Assembly: GCF_019976975.1 (NCBI RefSeq)
Contig: NZ_AP024630.1
Coordinates: forward strand, 3,162,001-3,226,000
Length of the DNA stretch: 64,000 bases
Direction: 5' to 3'
Source: Arthrobacter sp. NtRootA1
GTDB taxonomy: Bacteria; Actinomycetota; Actinomycetes; Actinomycetales; Micrococcaceae
Shown here: one piece after another, positions 27,385 through 35,829 of the stretch
Layout of the letters: every line of letters begins with the position of its first letter
How positions within the stretch are numbered: position 1 is the first letter of the stretch
Notes under the pieces: generated by a model
Seen by the model: only the letters and a program-made list of their open reading frames with translations
Told to the model about the DNA's origin: nothing
Database searches by the model: none
Program-made: the position numbers and the translations under genes

Positions 27385-28416
27385 TTAGGCCTGTTGCTCC
27401 CGCAGGAGTCCTACCAGCCTGCGTTCAGTTTCACGGCTTAAGCCTGCCTTGCGCTCCCTTTCCAGGCCCAGGCTTCGCTCATAGTCCAAGGCGTCCCGGA
27501 GAGTCTCCTGCCACGGGCGCAATGTCATACCGAGCGCCTTCGCCGCTTGATTGCTTCGCGATTGGAAGCCGTCGTGGTCCGGGGGCAGCCAGAGAGGAAG
27601 TGAGTCCGGCCCTGCCCAGTAATCGACGCCTTGCTCCACCAGCCAGTCTTCGTCGGCCTGGACAGTTACGCTCAACGGTATCTTCGCGTCCGTGCCGGGC
27701 TGCCTCTCCTGGCCCAGCGCCGCGCGGCTGGATTCGGAAATGTACTCACTGAACGGAACTACGTCTCCCAACGCGTTGTACGTGCCGGTCAGGCCCATCT
27801 CCGCCCCTTGAATGATCCATCCGGCGAGGTCACGGACGTCGATGATCTGGGTGGCATCATCTGGAATGTTCGGCACTAGAACCGGCCCAGTATTGGCTGC
27901 GAAACGTGCAGGCCAATAACCGTAACGGTCAGAGCCGTCCCCTGGCCCTCCAATGAGACCTGCCCGCACAATGTGGGCTTTCTGCCCCACCAGCGTGAGG
28001 GTCAAGCTCTCGATCGCAGATTTTGATTCACCATAGGTTTCCGGAGTGCCGGCTTGTCCTTCAGGCAAAGGTTCAAGGAGCGCCGCGTTCTCGTCAGCAC
28101 CCGGAACGGAATGATCCGCATACACCGAGCAACTGGACACGAAGGTCCAATGGCGTGCGCTCGGTACCAACGCTTCAAGGGCATCCCGCGCTTGAACAGG
28201 ATCCCTGGAAACGTCGACAACCTCGTCCCAGCTACTGTTCACGTCCTCATATGCTGCACTGCCCAAGGCGCGGTCGCCACGGACCCATTCCACGCCGTCG
28301 GGCGGGTTCGCCTGGCTGCCACGGGCCAGACACGTGACGTCGTGCCCCAAGGCAAGCGCCTGCTTGGCGATTTCAGCTGACAGGAAGGCAGTACCGCCAA
28401 GGACCAGGATGCGCAT
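27385..28416 (-). CDS. NAD-dependent epimerase/dehydratase family protein
   Basis: Extended SDR-type protein, 343 residues. The N-terminal nucleotide-binding motif is LVLGGTAFLSAEIAKQAL. A YGESK stretch (about residues 128-132) matches the YxxxK active site and TFVSSCSVY supplies the Ser/Thr. It resembles plant/cyanobacterial CSP41-like and isoflavone-reductase-like proteins in the actinobacterial reductase group with GGTAFLS; the substrate is unknown. It is convergent with the OsmC gene (16-base gap) and divergent from mscS. Confidence 0.82.
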   Translation of the reverse strand: MRILVLGGTAFLSAEIAKQALALGHDVTCLARGSQANPPDGVEWVRGDRALGSAAYEDVNSSWDEVVDVSRDPVQARDALEALVPSARHWTFVSSCSVYADHSVPGADENAALLEPLPEGQAGTPETYGESKSAIESLTLTLVGQKAHIVRAGLIGGPGDGSDRYGYWPARFAANTGPVLVPNIPDDATQIIDVRDLAGWIIQGAEMGLTGTYNALGDVVPFSEYISESSRAALGQERQPGTDAKIPLSVTVQADEDWLVEQGVDYWAGPDSLPLWLPPDHDGFQSRSNQAAKALGMTLRPWQETLRDALDYERSLGLERERKAGLSRETERRLVGLLREQQA

Positions 28417-28503
28417 ACCGTCACGCTACGGCGATAGGGTTGGAAGTGGACAGAGTGTTCCGCGCCCGGCGAACACGGGCCGACGACAAGGAGTTATTCC
28501 ACC

Positions 28504-29166
28504 TTGACCTCCATCCCCTTGGCGGAAACCATCACCATTGAACCGGAGAAAATAGACTTCGTTTCGATCCTCATCACTTTAGGCGTAGGCCTGCTTGTCT
28601 GGATCGTGGCGCGGTTCATCATCCTGCGCATCACACGGCGGGTATCCGCGGGCAGCTCCTTCTTCAAGAAGCCACACTTCAAATGGGTGCAACCGGCAAT
28701 CCGTGCGCTGGATCACGAACGCCGGTCACAGCGCGCCGAAACCATCGGCACTCTGCTGACAAGCCTCGTGAGCGTCGTGGTTGTGGTGATCGTGATTATT
28801 TACGTCCTCAAGTTCATGAACGTGGACGTCGCGCCCCTGCTGACAAGCGTGGGAATACTGGGTGTCGCTATCGGTTTCGGTGCGCAGCAGCTGATCCGTG
28901 ACTTCCTCGCCGGTATCTTCATCACCATCGAAGACCAGTACGGAATAGGCGATGTGATCGTTACCAGCGAAGTGATTGGTACCGTTGAATCAGTGGGCCT
29001 GCGCATTACGCGGGTCCGCGCTGAGGACGGAGCCATCTGGTATCTGCGAAACGGCGAAATCCTGCGCGTAGGCAACCGCTCGCAGGGAGACTACGTTCCG
29101 TTGGAGTCGCCGGAACCCGACGACAATGATGCTGCCAAGAAGGCTGAGGAGAAGGCCAGTGAGTGA
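28504..29166 (+). CDS. MscS-family mechanosensitive ion channel
   Basis: A small MscS-type channel, 220 residues, protecting against hypoosmotic shock. It has a first hydrophobic segment (about 20-40), a second (about 80-100) and the pore-lining TM3 with GVAIGFGAQQLIRDFLAGIFI, followed by the beta domain (YGIGDVI...GTVESVGLRITRVR) and NGEI. The C-terminal cage domain is replaced by an acidic/Lys-rich tail. The TTG start at 28504 has an AAGGAG site. Its last codons overlap the globin start by 8 bases, implying coupling. Confidence 0.9.
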   Translation: MTSIPLAETITIEPEKIDFVSILITLGVGLLVWIVARFIILRITRRVSAGSSFFKKPHFKWVQPAIRALDHERRSQRAETIGTLLTSLVSVVVVVIVIIYVLKFMNVDVAPLLTSVGILGVAIGFGAQQLIRDFLAGIFITIEDQYGIGDVIVTSEVIGTVESVGLRITRVRAEDGAIWYLRNGEILRVGNRSQGDYVPLESPEPDDNDAAKKAEEKASE

Positions 29167-29614
29167 CACGAACCCCCAGGCTGGTCCACGACGCCAGCTG
29201 ATGCAGAATGATCCCTTCAGCCAACCTGCCTACACCGACAGCTTTTATGCAGCCGTGGGCGGTCACGATACTTTCGTGAAGCTGATTGACGTCTTCTACG
29301 ACGGCGTTGCGCAGGATCCGCTACTGCGGCCCATGTACCCCGAAGAAGACTTGGAACCGGCCAAACGGCGCTTCCTCATGTTCCTGGAACAATATTGGGG
29401 TGGTCCCACTACTTACAGTGAGGAGCGCGGCCATCCACGCCTGCGGATGCGCCACATGCCATTCCGAGTCACGCCCGAAGCGAAGGATCGCTGGCTCTTC
29501 CACATGCGGACAGCAGTGGACTCGTTAGGGTTGTCGCCGCTTCACGAGGGAACCCTTTGGGACTACATGGAACGCGCTGCCCTGACCATGGTGAACAGCC
29601 CCTCGGCCGTCTGA
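29159..29614 (+). CDS. Truncated haemoglobin (group II globin)
   Basis: A 151-residue 2/2 globin of the type that binds O2 or NO and protects from nitrosative or oxidative stress. The GTG start at 29159 follows a GAGGAGAAGG site and overlaps the mscS stop. The globin core begins near DSFYAAVGGHDTFVKLIDVFY and includes QYWGGPTTY.EERGHPRLRMRH, containing the proximal-His region, and the Trp of RWLFHM. A Gln-rich N-terminal tail of ~20 residues precedes it. Haem-binding details were assigned by pattern only. Confidence 0.9.
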   Translation: MSDTNPQAGPRRQLMQNDPFSQPAYTDSFYAAVGGHDTFVKLIDVFYDGVAQDPLLRPMYPEEDLEPAKRRFLMFLEQYWGGPTTYSEERGHPRLRMRHMPFRVTPEAKDRWLFHMRTAVDSLGLSPLHEGTLWDYMERAALTMVNSPSAV

Positions 29615-29644
29615 ATGCTGTCGTCTGGGCGTCGTCGTTTGGGT

Positions 29645-30316
29645 CTAGAAGCCCAGGCCTAAGCCTGCGCCCGTGCGAACCAGTACATGGCCACGAGGAC
29701 CACTTAGGCGGAACCACCGTCCATTGCGGAACAGCTGCTGCTCGCCCGCGCCCAGGAATCCCAAGGCGAAGGCAGCGAAGGCTGCACCGGCAGGCAGGTC
29801 ACTGAGTCCGGGGAGCTCTCGTCCCCACACGGCGGCCCGGGCCGTATTCACAACGGCAGCGCCGGCGGCAGTGGGCACCACGCCAGCCACCTCTGCAATG
29901 CCGGCTTCCGCTGCTGACTTCAGGTCGGCGTCGAGCACCGTCCCCAGGACTGCCCAACCGCTCCTGGGCGCGCCGACGCCAGCCCACGACTCCGAAACCG
30001 TCGACGGCGGAATGGGCAACTCGACGTCGTCGGCACCCGAGCGGGCAAGACGGTCCATGACAGAGGCGAGCGTCACCGTGACATCGGCCTGCGCGGGTTC
30101 TGCAAGCGCCATGGTCCGCAACCCAAGGATAGTGGGAGTTGATTCGCCCAGGATGCGTGGCCTGAGCACACACACGTAGGCGGCCAATACCTGGCCTGCA
30201 GCCTGCAGGCGGATGGCGCCGTCATCGATGCTCTTGGCACGCGTGACAAAGGTCCGCAGGTCAACGAGGTCGCGGGGATCAGCAAAGCGGAAGGACTGGG
30301 TCAAGAGGTCTGTCAC
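29645..30316 (-). CDS. Conserved hypothetical actinobacterial protein
   Basis: A 223-residue protein with a GTG start at 30316. No enzyme motif was recognised. It is Ala/Val/Gly-rich, with FRFADPRDLVDLRTFVTRAK at the N-terminus, a central ESWAGVGAPRSGW stretch and a moderately hydrophobic C-terminal half (AAFAAFALGFLGAGE) that may contain one amphipathic or membrane-associated helix. It is convergent with the globin gene (30-base gap) and divergent from tesB, so it may share a promoter region with tesB. Confidence 0.65.
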   Translation of the reverse strand: MTDLLTQSFRFADPRDLVDLRTFVTRAKSIDDGAIRLQAAGQVLAAYVCVLRPRILGESTPTILGLRTMALAEPAQADVTVTLASVMDRLARSGADDVELPIPPSTVSESWAGVGAPRSGWAVLGTVLDADLKSAAEAGIAEVAGVVPTAAGAAVVNTARAAVWGRELPGLSDLPAGAAFAAFALGFLGAGEQQLFRNGRWFRLSGPRGHVLVRTGAGLGLGF

Positions 30317-30379
30317 AGCATCGACTCTACCGGCATGTCCGCGGTTGAGAGGGGTCCGGGGGCCGTCTAGAGTCGAACC

Positions 30380-31285
30380 ATGACTGACACGAACGCTGGC
30401 CTTAAGTTTGAGGCACCCTCAGAAGATCCGACGGAAGTCCTGATTGGCCTGTTGGACCTGGGTGACTTCGACGGAGCCCGGACCAATGAGGATATCTTCC
30501 TTGGACCTTCCCAAAAACAGCCCCGGCATCGTGTCTTCGGCGGCCAGGTTCTAGCCCAATCCATGATGGCTGGCATGCGAACCGTGGAACCAGACCGGGT
30601 GGCGCACTCCATGCACGGCTATTTCCTGCGGCCCGGCGACGCCAATAAGCCCATCACCTTCGGTGTGGAACGGTTGCGTGACGGTCGGTCCTTCTCGGCG
30701 CGGCGCGTTCATGCTTATCAGGACGGTGTCCCGATCCTCTCAATGATCGCCTCGTTCCAGGTTGAAGATGAAGGCCTTGATCATCAAGCGACAATGCCTG
30801 AAGGCATTCCGGACCCAGAATCCTTGCCCAGCACGGCTGAGTTGCTGGCTCAATTCGACCACCCGTTGGCACGGCATATGTCCTCGGAGCGGCCGTTCGA
30901 CGTCCGTCACATCGACCCCGCACTTTACGTGTCACCGCCAAGCGAGCGCGTGGCCACCAATGCCGTCTGGATGAAGACGATGGGACCCTTGCCCGACGAC
31001 CCCAAGCTGCACCTGGCCGCGTTGGCGTACGCAAGCGACTACACCTTGTTGGAGCCCATCCTCCGCAAACACGGCCTCGCCTGGATGACGCCGGGCATGA
31101 GCGTCGCAAGCCTCGATCACGCCATGTGGTGGCACCGGCCGGTCCGGGTGGACGAGTGGATGCTGTACGTCCAGGAGTCCCCCAGCGCGCAAGGGGCACG
31201 TGGTTTGGCTACCGGGCGGATATTCAACCGCGAAGGCCTGCACGTTGCGACCGTGGCACAGGAGGGGATGGTCAGAATTCCCTAG
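30380..31285 (+). CDS. tesB: Acyl-CoA thioesterase II
   Basis: Hydrolyses acyl-CoA to free acid and CoA. The 301-residue product has the tandem double-hotdog layout: FGGQVLAQSMMAG in the first hotdog, DGRSFSARRVHAYQDG, and a second hotdog with LAYASDYTLLEPILRKHG and LDHAMWWHRPVRVDEW, with Asp/Ser/Gln positions as in TesB enzymes. A perfect terminator follows the stop by one base. Confidence 0.93.
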   Translation: MTDTNAGLKFEAPSEDPTEVLIGLLDLGDFDGARTNEDIFLGPSQKQPRHRVFGGQVLAQSMMAGMRTVEPDRVAHSMHGYFLRPGDANKPITFGVERLRDGRSFSARRVHAYQDGVPILSMIASFQVEDEGLDHQATMPEGIPDPESLPSTAELLAQFDHPLARHMSSERPFDVRHIDPALYVSPPSERVATNAVWMKTMGPLPDDPKLHLAALAYASDYTLLEPILRKHGLAWMTPGMSVASLDHAMWWHRPVRVDEWMLYVQESPSAQGARGLATGRIFNREGLHVATVAQEGMVRIP

Positions 31286-31286
31286 C

Positions 31287-31322
31287 AATGAGGCCGGTCC
31301 CTGTTGGGACCGGCCTCATTTT
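31287..31322. terminator. Terminator between convergent tesB and ettA
   Basis: A 15-bp perfect stem AATGAGGCCGGTCCC/GGGACCGGCCTCATT with a TGTT loop, followed by TT on the plus strand. It serves tesB, and probably also ettA from the other strand. Confidence 0.9.
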
Positions 31323-31339
31323 GTGCCTGTGGCGACCCG

Positions 31340-33022
31340 CTAGTCGCGGGTCAGGCGGCGGTGCGTCACGCGGTGCGGCTTTGCGGCATCAGCGCCGAGG
31401 CGCTCCACCTTGTTCTCCTCGTAGGAGTCGAAGTTACCTTCGAACCAGTACCACTTGGAGGGGTTCTCGTCGTCACCTTCGTAGGCGAGGATGTGGGTTG
31501 CTACCCTGTCCAGGAACCAACGGTCGTGGGAGACCACCACGGCGCAGCCGGGGAACTCGAGCAGGGCATTCTCCAGGCTGCTCAGGGTTTCGACGTCGAG
31601 GTCGTTGGTGGGCTCGTCGAGGAGCAGAAGATTGCCACCCTGCTTAAGGGTCAATGCAAGGTTGAGACGGTTACGCTCACCACCGGAGAGGACACCAGCC
31701 TTCTTTTGCTGGTCCGGTCCCTTGAAGCCGAACGCCGAAACGTAGGCCCGCGAAGGCATTTCGACCTGCCCCACCTGGATGTAGTCGTGGCCTTCGGAAA
31801 CAACTTCCCAGAGAGACTTATTGGGATCTATACCGCCGCGGGACTGGTCCACGTAGGAGATCTTTACGGACTCGCCGATCTTGAGCTCACCATCGTCCAG
31901 GGGCTCCATGCCGACGATGGTTTTGAACAAGGTGGACTTACCCACACCGTTCGGTCCAATAACGCCAACGATGCCGTTGCGGGGCAACGAGAAGGAGAGG
32001 TCTTCGATCAGGACGCGGTCGTCGAACCCCTTCTTCAGATTCTTGGCTTCGATGACCACGGAACCCAGGCGCGGACCCGGAGGAATCTGGATCTCTTCGA
32101 AGTCCAACTTGCGGGTGCGCTCGGCCTCTGCGGCCATTTCTTCATAGCGGGCCAAACGAGCCTTGGACTTGGTCTGGCGGCCCTTGGCGTTGGAGCGCAC
32201 CCATTCAAGTTCTTCGCTGAGGCGCTTGGACAGCTTTGCGTCCTTCTTGCCCTGGACCTCAAGGCGGGCCTTCTTCTTCTCCAGGTAGGTGGAGTAGTTA
32301 CCTTCGTACGGGTAAAGGTGGCCGCGGTCGACTTCTGCGATCCACTCAGCCACGTGATCCAGGAAGTAGCGGTCGTGAGTCACGGCAAGGACGGCACCGG
32401 GGTACTGGGAGAGGTGCTGCTCAAGCCACAGTACGCTTTCGGCGTCCAAGTGGTTGGTGGGCTCGTCAAGGAGCAGGAGGTCCGGCTTCTGGAGGAGAAG
32501 CTTGCACAGCGCTACGCGGCGGCGCTCACCACCGGAGAGGACCGTGACATCGGAATCAGCCGGCGGGCATCGCAGGGCGTCCATGGCCTGCTCGAGCTGG
32601 GAATCGATATCCCAGGCATCGGCAGCGTCAATCGCTTCCTGCAACTTGCCCATCTCATCCAGCAGAGTGTCGTAGTCTGCATCCGGGTTGGCCATCTCTT
32701 CGGAGATCTCGTTGAAACGCTGGATCTTGCCGTAGATCTCGCCAACGCCTTCCTGGACGTTGCCAAGGACGGTTTTTTCCTCATTCAGCGGCGGTTCCTG
32801 CAAGAGGATGCCCACGGTGTAACCGGGGCTCAGGCGGGCCTCGCCGTTTGAAGGAGTGTCCAGTCCTGCCATGATCTTCAGGATGGTGGACTTGCCAGCA
32901 CCGTTCGGGCCTACGACGCCGATTTTCGCGCCGGGGTAGAACGACATGCTGACGTCGTCCAAAATAAGTTTGTCGCCAACGGCCTTGCGAGCCTTGGTCA
33001 TCGTATAAATGAATTCCGCCAT
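31340..33022 (-). CDS. ettA: ABC-F protein, energy-dependent translational throttle EttA
   Basis: Soluble ABC-F ATPase binding the ribosomal E site and gating translation by ADP/ATP ratio. The 560-residue product starts MAEFIYTMTK, as in EttA. It has two ATPase cassettes with Walker A GPNGAGKST (38-46) and GPNGVGKST, signatures LSGGERRRVAL and LSGGERNRLNL, and the linker with the P-site-tRNA-interacting arm. The frame is open to 33058 but the extra 12 codons are not conserved. It lacks membrane domains. The long plus-strand open frame opposite is a shadow. Confidence 0.95.
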   Translation of the reverse strand: MAEFIYTMTKARKAVGDKLILDDVSMSFYPGAKIGVVGPNGAGKSTILKIMAGLDTPSNGEARLSPGYTVGILLQEPPLNEEKTVLGNVQEGVGEIYGKIQRFNEISEEMANPDADYDTLLDEMGKLQEAIDAADAWDIDSQLEQAMDALRCPPADSDVTVLSGGERRRVALCKLLLQKPDLLLLDEPTNHLDAESVLWLEQHLSQYPGAVLAVTHDRYFLDHVAEWIAEVDRGHLYPYEGNYSTYLEKKKARLEVQGKKDAKLSKRLSEELEWVRSNAKGRQTKSKARLARYEEMAAEAERTRKLDFEEIQIPPGPRLGSVVIEAKNLKKGFDDRVLIEDLSFSLPRNGIVGVIGPNGVGKSTLFKTIVGMEPLDDGELKIGESVKISYVDQSRGGIDPNKSLWEVVSEGHDYIQVGQVEMPSRAYVSAFGFKGPDQQKKAGVLSGGERNRLNLALTLKQGGNLLLLDEPTNDLDVETLSSLENALLEFPGCAVVVSHDRWFLDRVATHILAYEGDDENPSKWYWFEGNFDSYEENKVERLGADAAKPHRVTHRRLTRD

Positions 33023-33104
33023 GCCCTTAAATCTAGTGGGTAGGCGGACAGATCTCACATTCGGTGCTATCGGGCCCTGTCAGCAGCTCCGTGGGGAAGT
33101 ACTG

Positions 33105-33599
33105 CTAACGAACGCTGCCCACGAAGCATTTCCCGGTGGCAAGTACTGGCAGAACGCTCATCACGACGCCTCCATCCCGGATCTGGCCCATGACACAACT
33201 ATCGCCTGCCAGCGCCGCGGCTTCCAACGCATCAACATCAAGACCTGTGGGCGTCCGGCTGACGGACACTTCCACGTTGGCTTGGGGAATGCCCGCTGAT
33301 ACCAGGGCTGCGCGAACGGATTCCGTATCCGGTTTGGGGTTGGCCGCCACGATCTTCTTCAGCGTTGCCTCCACAGCCGTGCTCGTGGCCACTATGGCGG
33401 GGTCCACGCTGGGTTCAGCACTGGCTTGGAGGGATGTGGGGCTCGAAGAAGTTGGGCCTGCCGTAGGTTGTGGTGACGATGCAGCGCATGCCGTCAGTGC
33501 AAGGGCAGCAACAAGGACCAGGAAGGCCCCGGCAGCCCTACCGTTCAGCTGAAAGTTGCTTTCACGACTCGACTGCTCCACCCTGGTTCCCCTGCTCAT
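33105..33599 (-). CDS. Putative secreted lipoprotein of unknown function
   Basis: A 164-residue protein starting MSRGTRVEQ at 33599. Residues ~22-40 form a signal peptide ending in a lipobox ALTAC with the lipidated Cys, followed by a Ser/Thr/Pro-rich linker and a ~95-residue domain (VEATLKKIVAANPKP, DSCVMGQIR, GKCFVGSV) with two further cysteines that could form a disulfide. It resembles a small actinobacterial domain family (possibly DUF6993), recalled not searched. The longer frame to 33848 overlaps the divergent SRPBCC gene and is rejected. Confidence 0.75.
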   Translation of the reverse strand: MSRGTRVEQSSRESNFQLNGRAAGAFLVLVAALALTACAASSPQPTAGPTSSSPTSLQASAEPSVDPAIVATSTAVEATLKKIVAANPKPDTESVRAALVSAGIPQANVEVSVSRTPTGLDVDALEAAALAGDSCVMGQIRDGGVVMSVLPVLATGKCFVGSVR

Positions 33600-33696
33600 C
33601 ACATAGCCATTCTGCCATTCCCATGGACGGCCCGCGGGCGTAGCGTGGGCCAAGTGGTGGCGCGCCTGAATCGGCGGCCGCGGGAAGGAGAAACCC

Positions 33697-34125
33697 ATGG
33701 AAGGAAAAATCCCTGACGCCGAGGCGTCGATCACCGTTGCCGCCCCGCGCGAGCAGGTATGGAAGGCCCTGACCGATCCTGGCCTCATCAAGGAATACTT
33801 CCTCGGAACCAATGTCGAAACAACCTGGCGGGTAGGCGATCCCATCACTTACTCCGGCGAGTACAACGGCAAGGCATACGAGGACAAGGGCATCATCCTG
33901 GCCTTCGAACCCTTGCAGCTCTTGAAAACCACTCACTACAGTCCTTCATCGGGACTTCCCGATTCCCCCGGAAATTATCACACGGTGGAATACCGCCTGG
34001 CCGATGCGGACAAAGGAACATCCGTGACCATTACGCAGGGCAACAACAAGAGCGAAGAAGAAGTGGAGCATTCGGCAGCGACGTGGCGCATGGTTCTTCA
34101 GAACCTCAAGGAATTTCTTGAGTGA
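33697..34125 (+). CDS. SRPBCC (AHSA1/START-like) domain protein
   Basis: A 142-residue stand-alone SRPBCC-fold protein with the typical start IPDAEASITVAAPREQVWKAL, the LIKEYFLG segment and a C-terminal long helix (SAATWRMVLQNLKEFLE). Such proteins bind hydrophobic ligands or act as Hsp90-activator-like (AHSA1) proteins; which applies here is unknown. The ATG at 33697 has a GGAAGGAG site. It is divergent from the lipoprotein gene. Confidence 0.88.
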   Translation: MEGKIPDAEASITVAAPREQVWKALTDPGLIKEYFLGTNVETTWRVGDPITYSGEYNGKAYEDKGIILAFEPLQLLKTTHYSPSSGLPDSPGNYHTVEYRLADADKGTSVTITQGNNKSEEEVEHSAATWRMVLQNLKEFLE

Positions 34126-34155
34126 CAGCCTAAAGAGCCACGTAGTTAAAGAATC

Positions 34156-34188
34156 AATCCCCCGGAACCCTGCAGGTTCCGGGGGATT
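34156..34188. terminator. Bidirectional terminator after SRPBCC gene / tRNA-Arg
   Basis: A 14-bp stem, AATCCCCCGGAACC with GGTTCCGGGGGATT, 5-base loop CTGCA. It stands between the SRPBCC stop (plus) and the 3' end of tRNA-Arg (minus). Confidence 0.8.
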
Positions 34189-34193
34189 TCCTG

Positions 34194-34266
34194 TGCCCCA
34201 GGAGGGAATCGAACCCCCGACCGGCGGATTAGAAGGCCGCTGCTCTATCCCCTGAGCTACTGGGGC
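34194..34266 (-). tRNA. tRNA-Arg (TCT)
   Basis: A 73-base cloverleaf: acceptor GCCCCAG/CTGGGGC, D-arm GCTC/GAGC, anticodon loop CTTCTAA with anticodon TCT, T-arm GGGGG-TTCGATT-CCCTC and discriminator A. The base pair next to the anticodon loop (31-39) reads C opposite T, a mismatch. No CCA is encoded. Confidence 0.94.
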
Positions 34267-34486
34267 GCACAGGCGCCAATACAAGCCTAAGCCGCTGGCG
34301 CCACAAAGAGTTTACAGTGCATTCGGACTGCAGCCTGCCAGCCCACGCCCACAGGCACTTCTCCTCCACAACAACCCTGCGAGGCGGAGTTATTCACATA
34401 GGGCAAGACCGCTCTCCCCAGCCTTGTTTGCATGCATGAGGCTAAGAGGGCCGGACGGGCACTTTCCTACATCGAGAAGGACCACC

Positions 34487-35044
34487 ATGAACGACACCAT
34501 TACTCTTCGGGGCTTTGTAGCCTCGGAAGTCAAGAGTTCGACCACCACACGCGGAACGTCCACTGCTTCATTTCGCCTCGGGACAACTGAACGGCGCTAC
34601 GACCGGGCCAGCAATACATGGGTGGACGGCAACACCAACTGGTACACGGTGCAGTCCTTCCGCTACTTGGCCGGCCACGTTGGCTGCAGCGTGAAGAAGG
34701 GTCAACGCGTCATCGTCGTGGGAAAACTCCGTCTAAGGCAGTGGGAACACGAGGGCAAGATCTACCATGTGGCAGAAATCGACGCGGAATCAGTCGGGCA
34801 CGATCTCATGTGGGGTTCTGCGAACTTCACCCGGATGAACGGGACGTCGGCTCCAGCCGACTCAAACCCCTCCGGCGAGGCAGCCGGGAAGCTTGGAGAT
34901 CCGGGGATTGAGTGGGAGGCCGGCGACAACGAACAAGCGCCCCCGGAGGACGAGACAGAAACAGTGGACGTCGACGATCCGGACGGCGCCGGTCCGCTGG
35001 TGGTAAACACCACCACAGGTGAGTTGGTGGGTGCCGGGGCTTGA
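34487..35044 (+). CDS. ssb: Single-stranded DNA-binding protein paralogue (non-canonical tail)
   Basis: A 185-residue OB-fold SSB. It starts MNDTITLRGFVASEVK with an AGAAGGA site (the frame is open 21 codons upstream without support). The OB fold runs to about residue 110 (FRLGTT.RR, TNWYTVQSFRYLAGHV, VVGKLRLRQWE). The acidic linker ends in PLVVNTTTGELVGAGA and lacks the conserved acidic-Ile-Pro-Phe tip that recruits repair proteins. No rpsF/rpsR ribosomal genes flank it, so this is not the replication ssb locus; a role in competence or repair is possible but not shown. Confidence 0.88.
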   Translation: MNDTITLRGFVASEVKSSTTTRGTSTASFRLGTTERRYDRASNTWVDGNTNWYTVQSFRYLAGHVGCSVKKGQRVIVVGKLRLRQWEHEGKIYHVAEIDAESVGHDLMWGSANFTRMNGTSAPADSNPSGEAAGKLGDPGIEWEAGDNEQAPPEDETETVDVDDPDGAGPLVVNTTTGELVGAGA

Positions 35045-35122
35045 ACCTTCGCGTCGGGGACCGCGATGAAACTGGTGGGACCAGCCCCGCAGTAGCCCCA
35101 CAGTGGAGATTACTCTGGGTCC

Positions 35123-35722
35123 ATGGCATACGACGCAGCAGTACCCCGACTGGAGACAGCTCCGGCATCCTGGGAGGCCGTGGAGAAATTATTCGGGGTC
35201 AAGGGCGAGCCATCCCGGTGCTGGTGCCGCTGGTTCGCCCTCCCGGGCAAGGAATTCAGGTCCAAGGCACCAACCGAACTCAAGGAGCTCCTGCGGGCCC
35301 GCTTCGACGAGGATCCAGAGCCAGGGGTGCTGGCATTCCGGGGTGGTCAGGCGGTCGGCTGGTGCGCTGTGGAACCGCGGGCAAACTATCCCCGCATAGA
35401 ACGGTCGCAGCTTCTTCGGGCAGCGGACCTGCCGCCCGTTGACGTTGGGACCCTTTGGTCGGTGAGCTGTTTTGTGGTTTCACCGAACCATCGGCGATCA
35501 GGAGTTGCCGCGACGTTACTCCGGGCAGCCGTCAACCATGCCTTCAATAACGGAGCCACCACCCTTGAGGCGTATCCCGTCGACACCAGCCTTCGTCCAA
35601 AGGCTGCTCCGTCCGACTTGTATCACGGCACGGTTTCGCTGTTCGTTGAAAGTGGGTTCTCAGTGGTATCAACTCCCATTCCCGGGCGCGCCATCGTTCG
35701 AGTCAACAGCAAGACCGCATAA
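35123..35722 (+). CDS. GNAT family N-acetyltransferase
   Basis: A 199-residue acetyltransferase of the GNAT fold. The acetyl-CoA-binding region is SVSCFVVSPNHRRSGVAATLLRAAVNHAF, with the R/Q-x-x-G-x-G/A-like motif as RRSGVA, followed by the C-terminal beta strands (FVESGFSVVSTP). The N-terminal part contains CRCWWF-like hydrophobic residues around KGEPSRCWCRWFALPG, a pattern shared by an actinobacterial GNAT subgroup. The acceptor is unknown. It sits 78 bases after ssb and may be cotranscribed. Confidence 0.88.
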   Translation: MAYDAAVPRLETAPASWEAVEKLFGVKGEPSRCWCRWFALPGKEFRSKAPTELKELLRARFDEDPEPGVLAFRGGQAVGWCAVEPRANYPRIERSQLLRAADLPPVDVGTLWSVSCFVVSPNHRRSGVAATLLRAAVNHAFNNGATTLEAYPVDTSLRPKAAPSDLYHGTVSLFVESGFSVVSTPIPGRAIVRVNSKTA

Positions 35723-35829
35723 GACTGCTGGCCTCGCGGTCGCTTGTATGGGGCGGAGAACAAAGACGATTTCCGGGTTGGACACTTCCCAGGACGGCCA
35801 GTCATACTGCCCAGTCATACAGTTGAGGA

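Noticed and set aside
31304..32851. 515-codon plus-strand frame
   Set aside because: Exactly antisense to ettA, whose ATP-binding motifs are certain.
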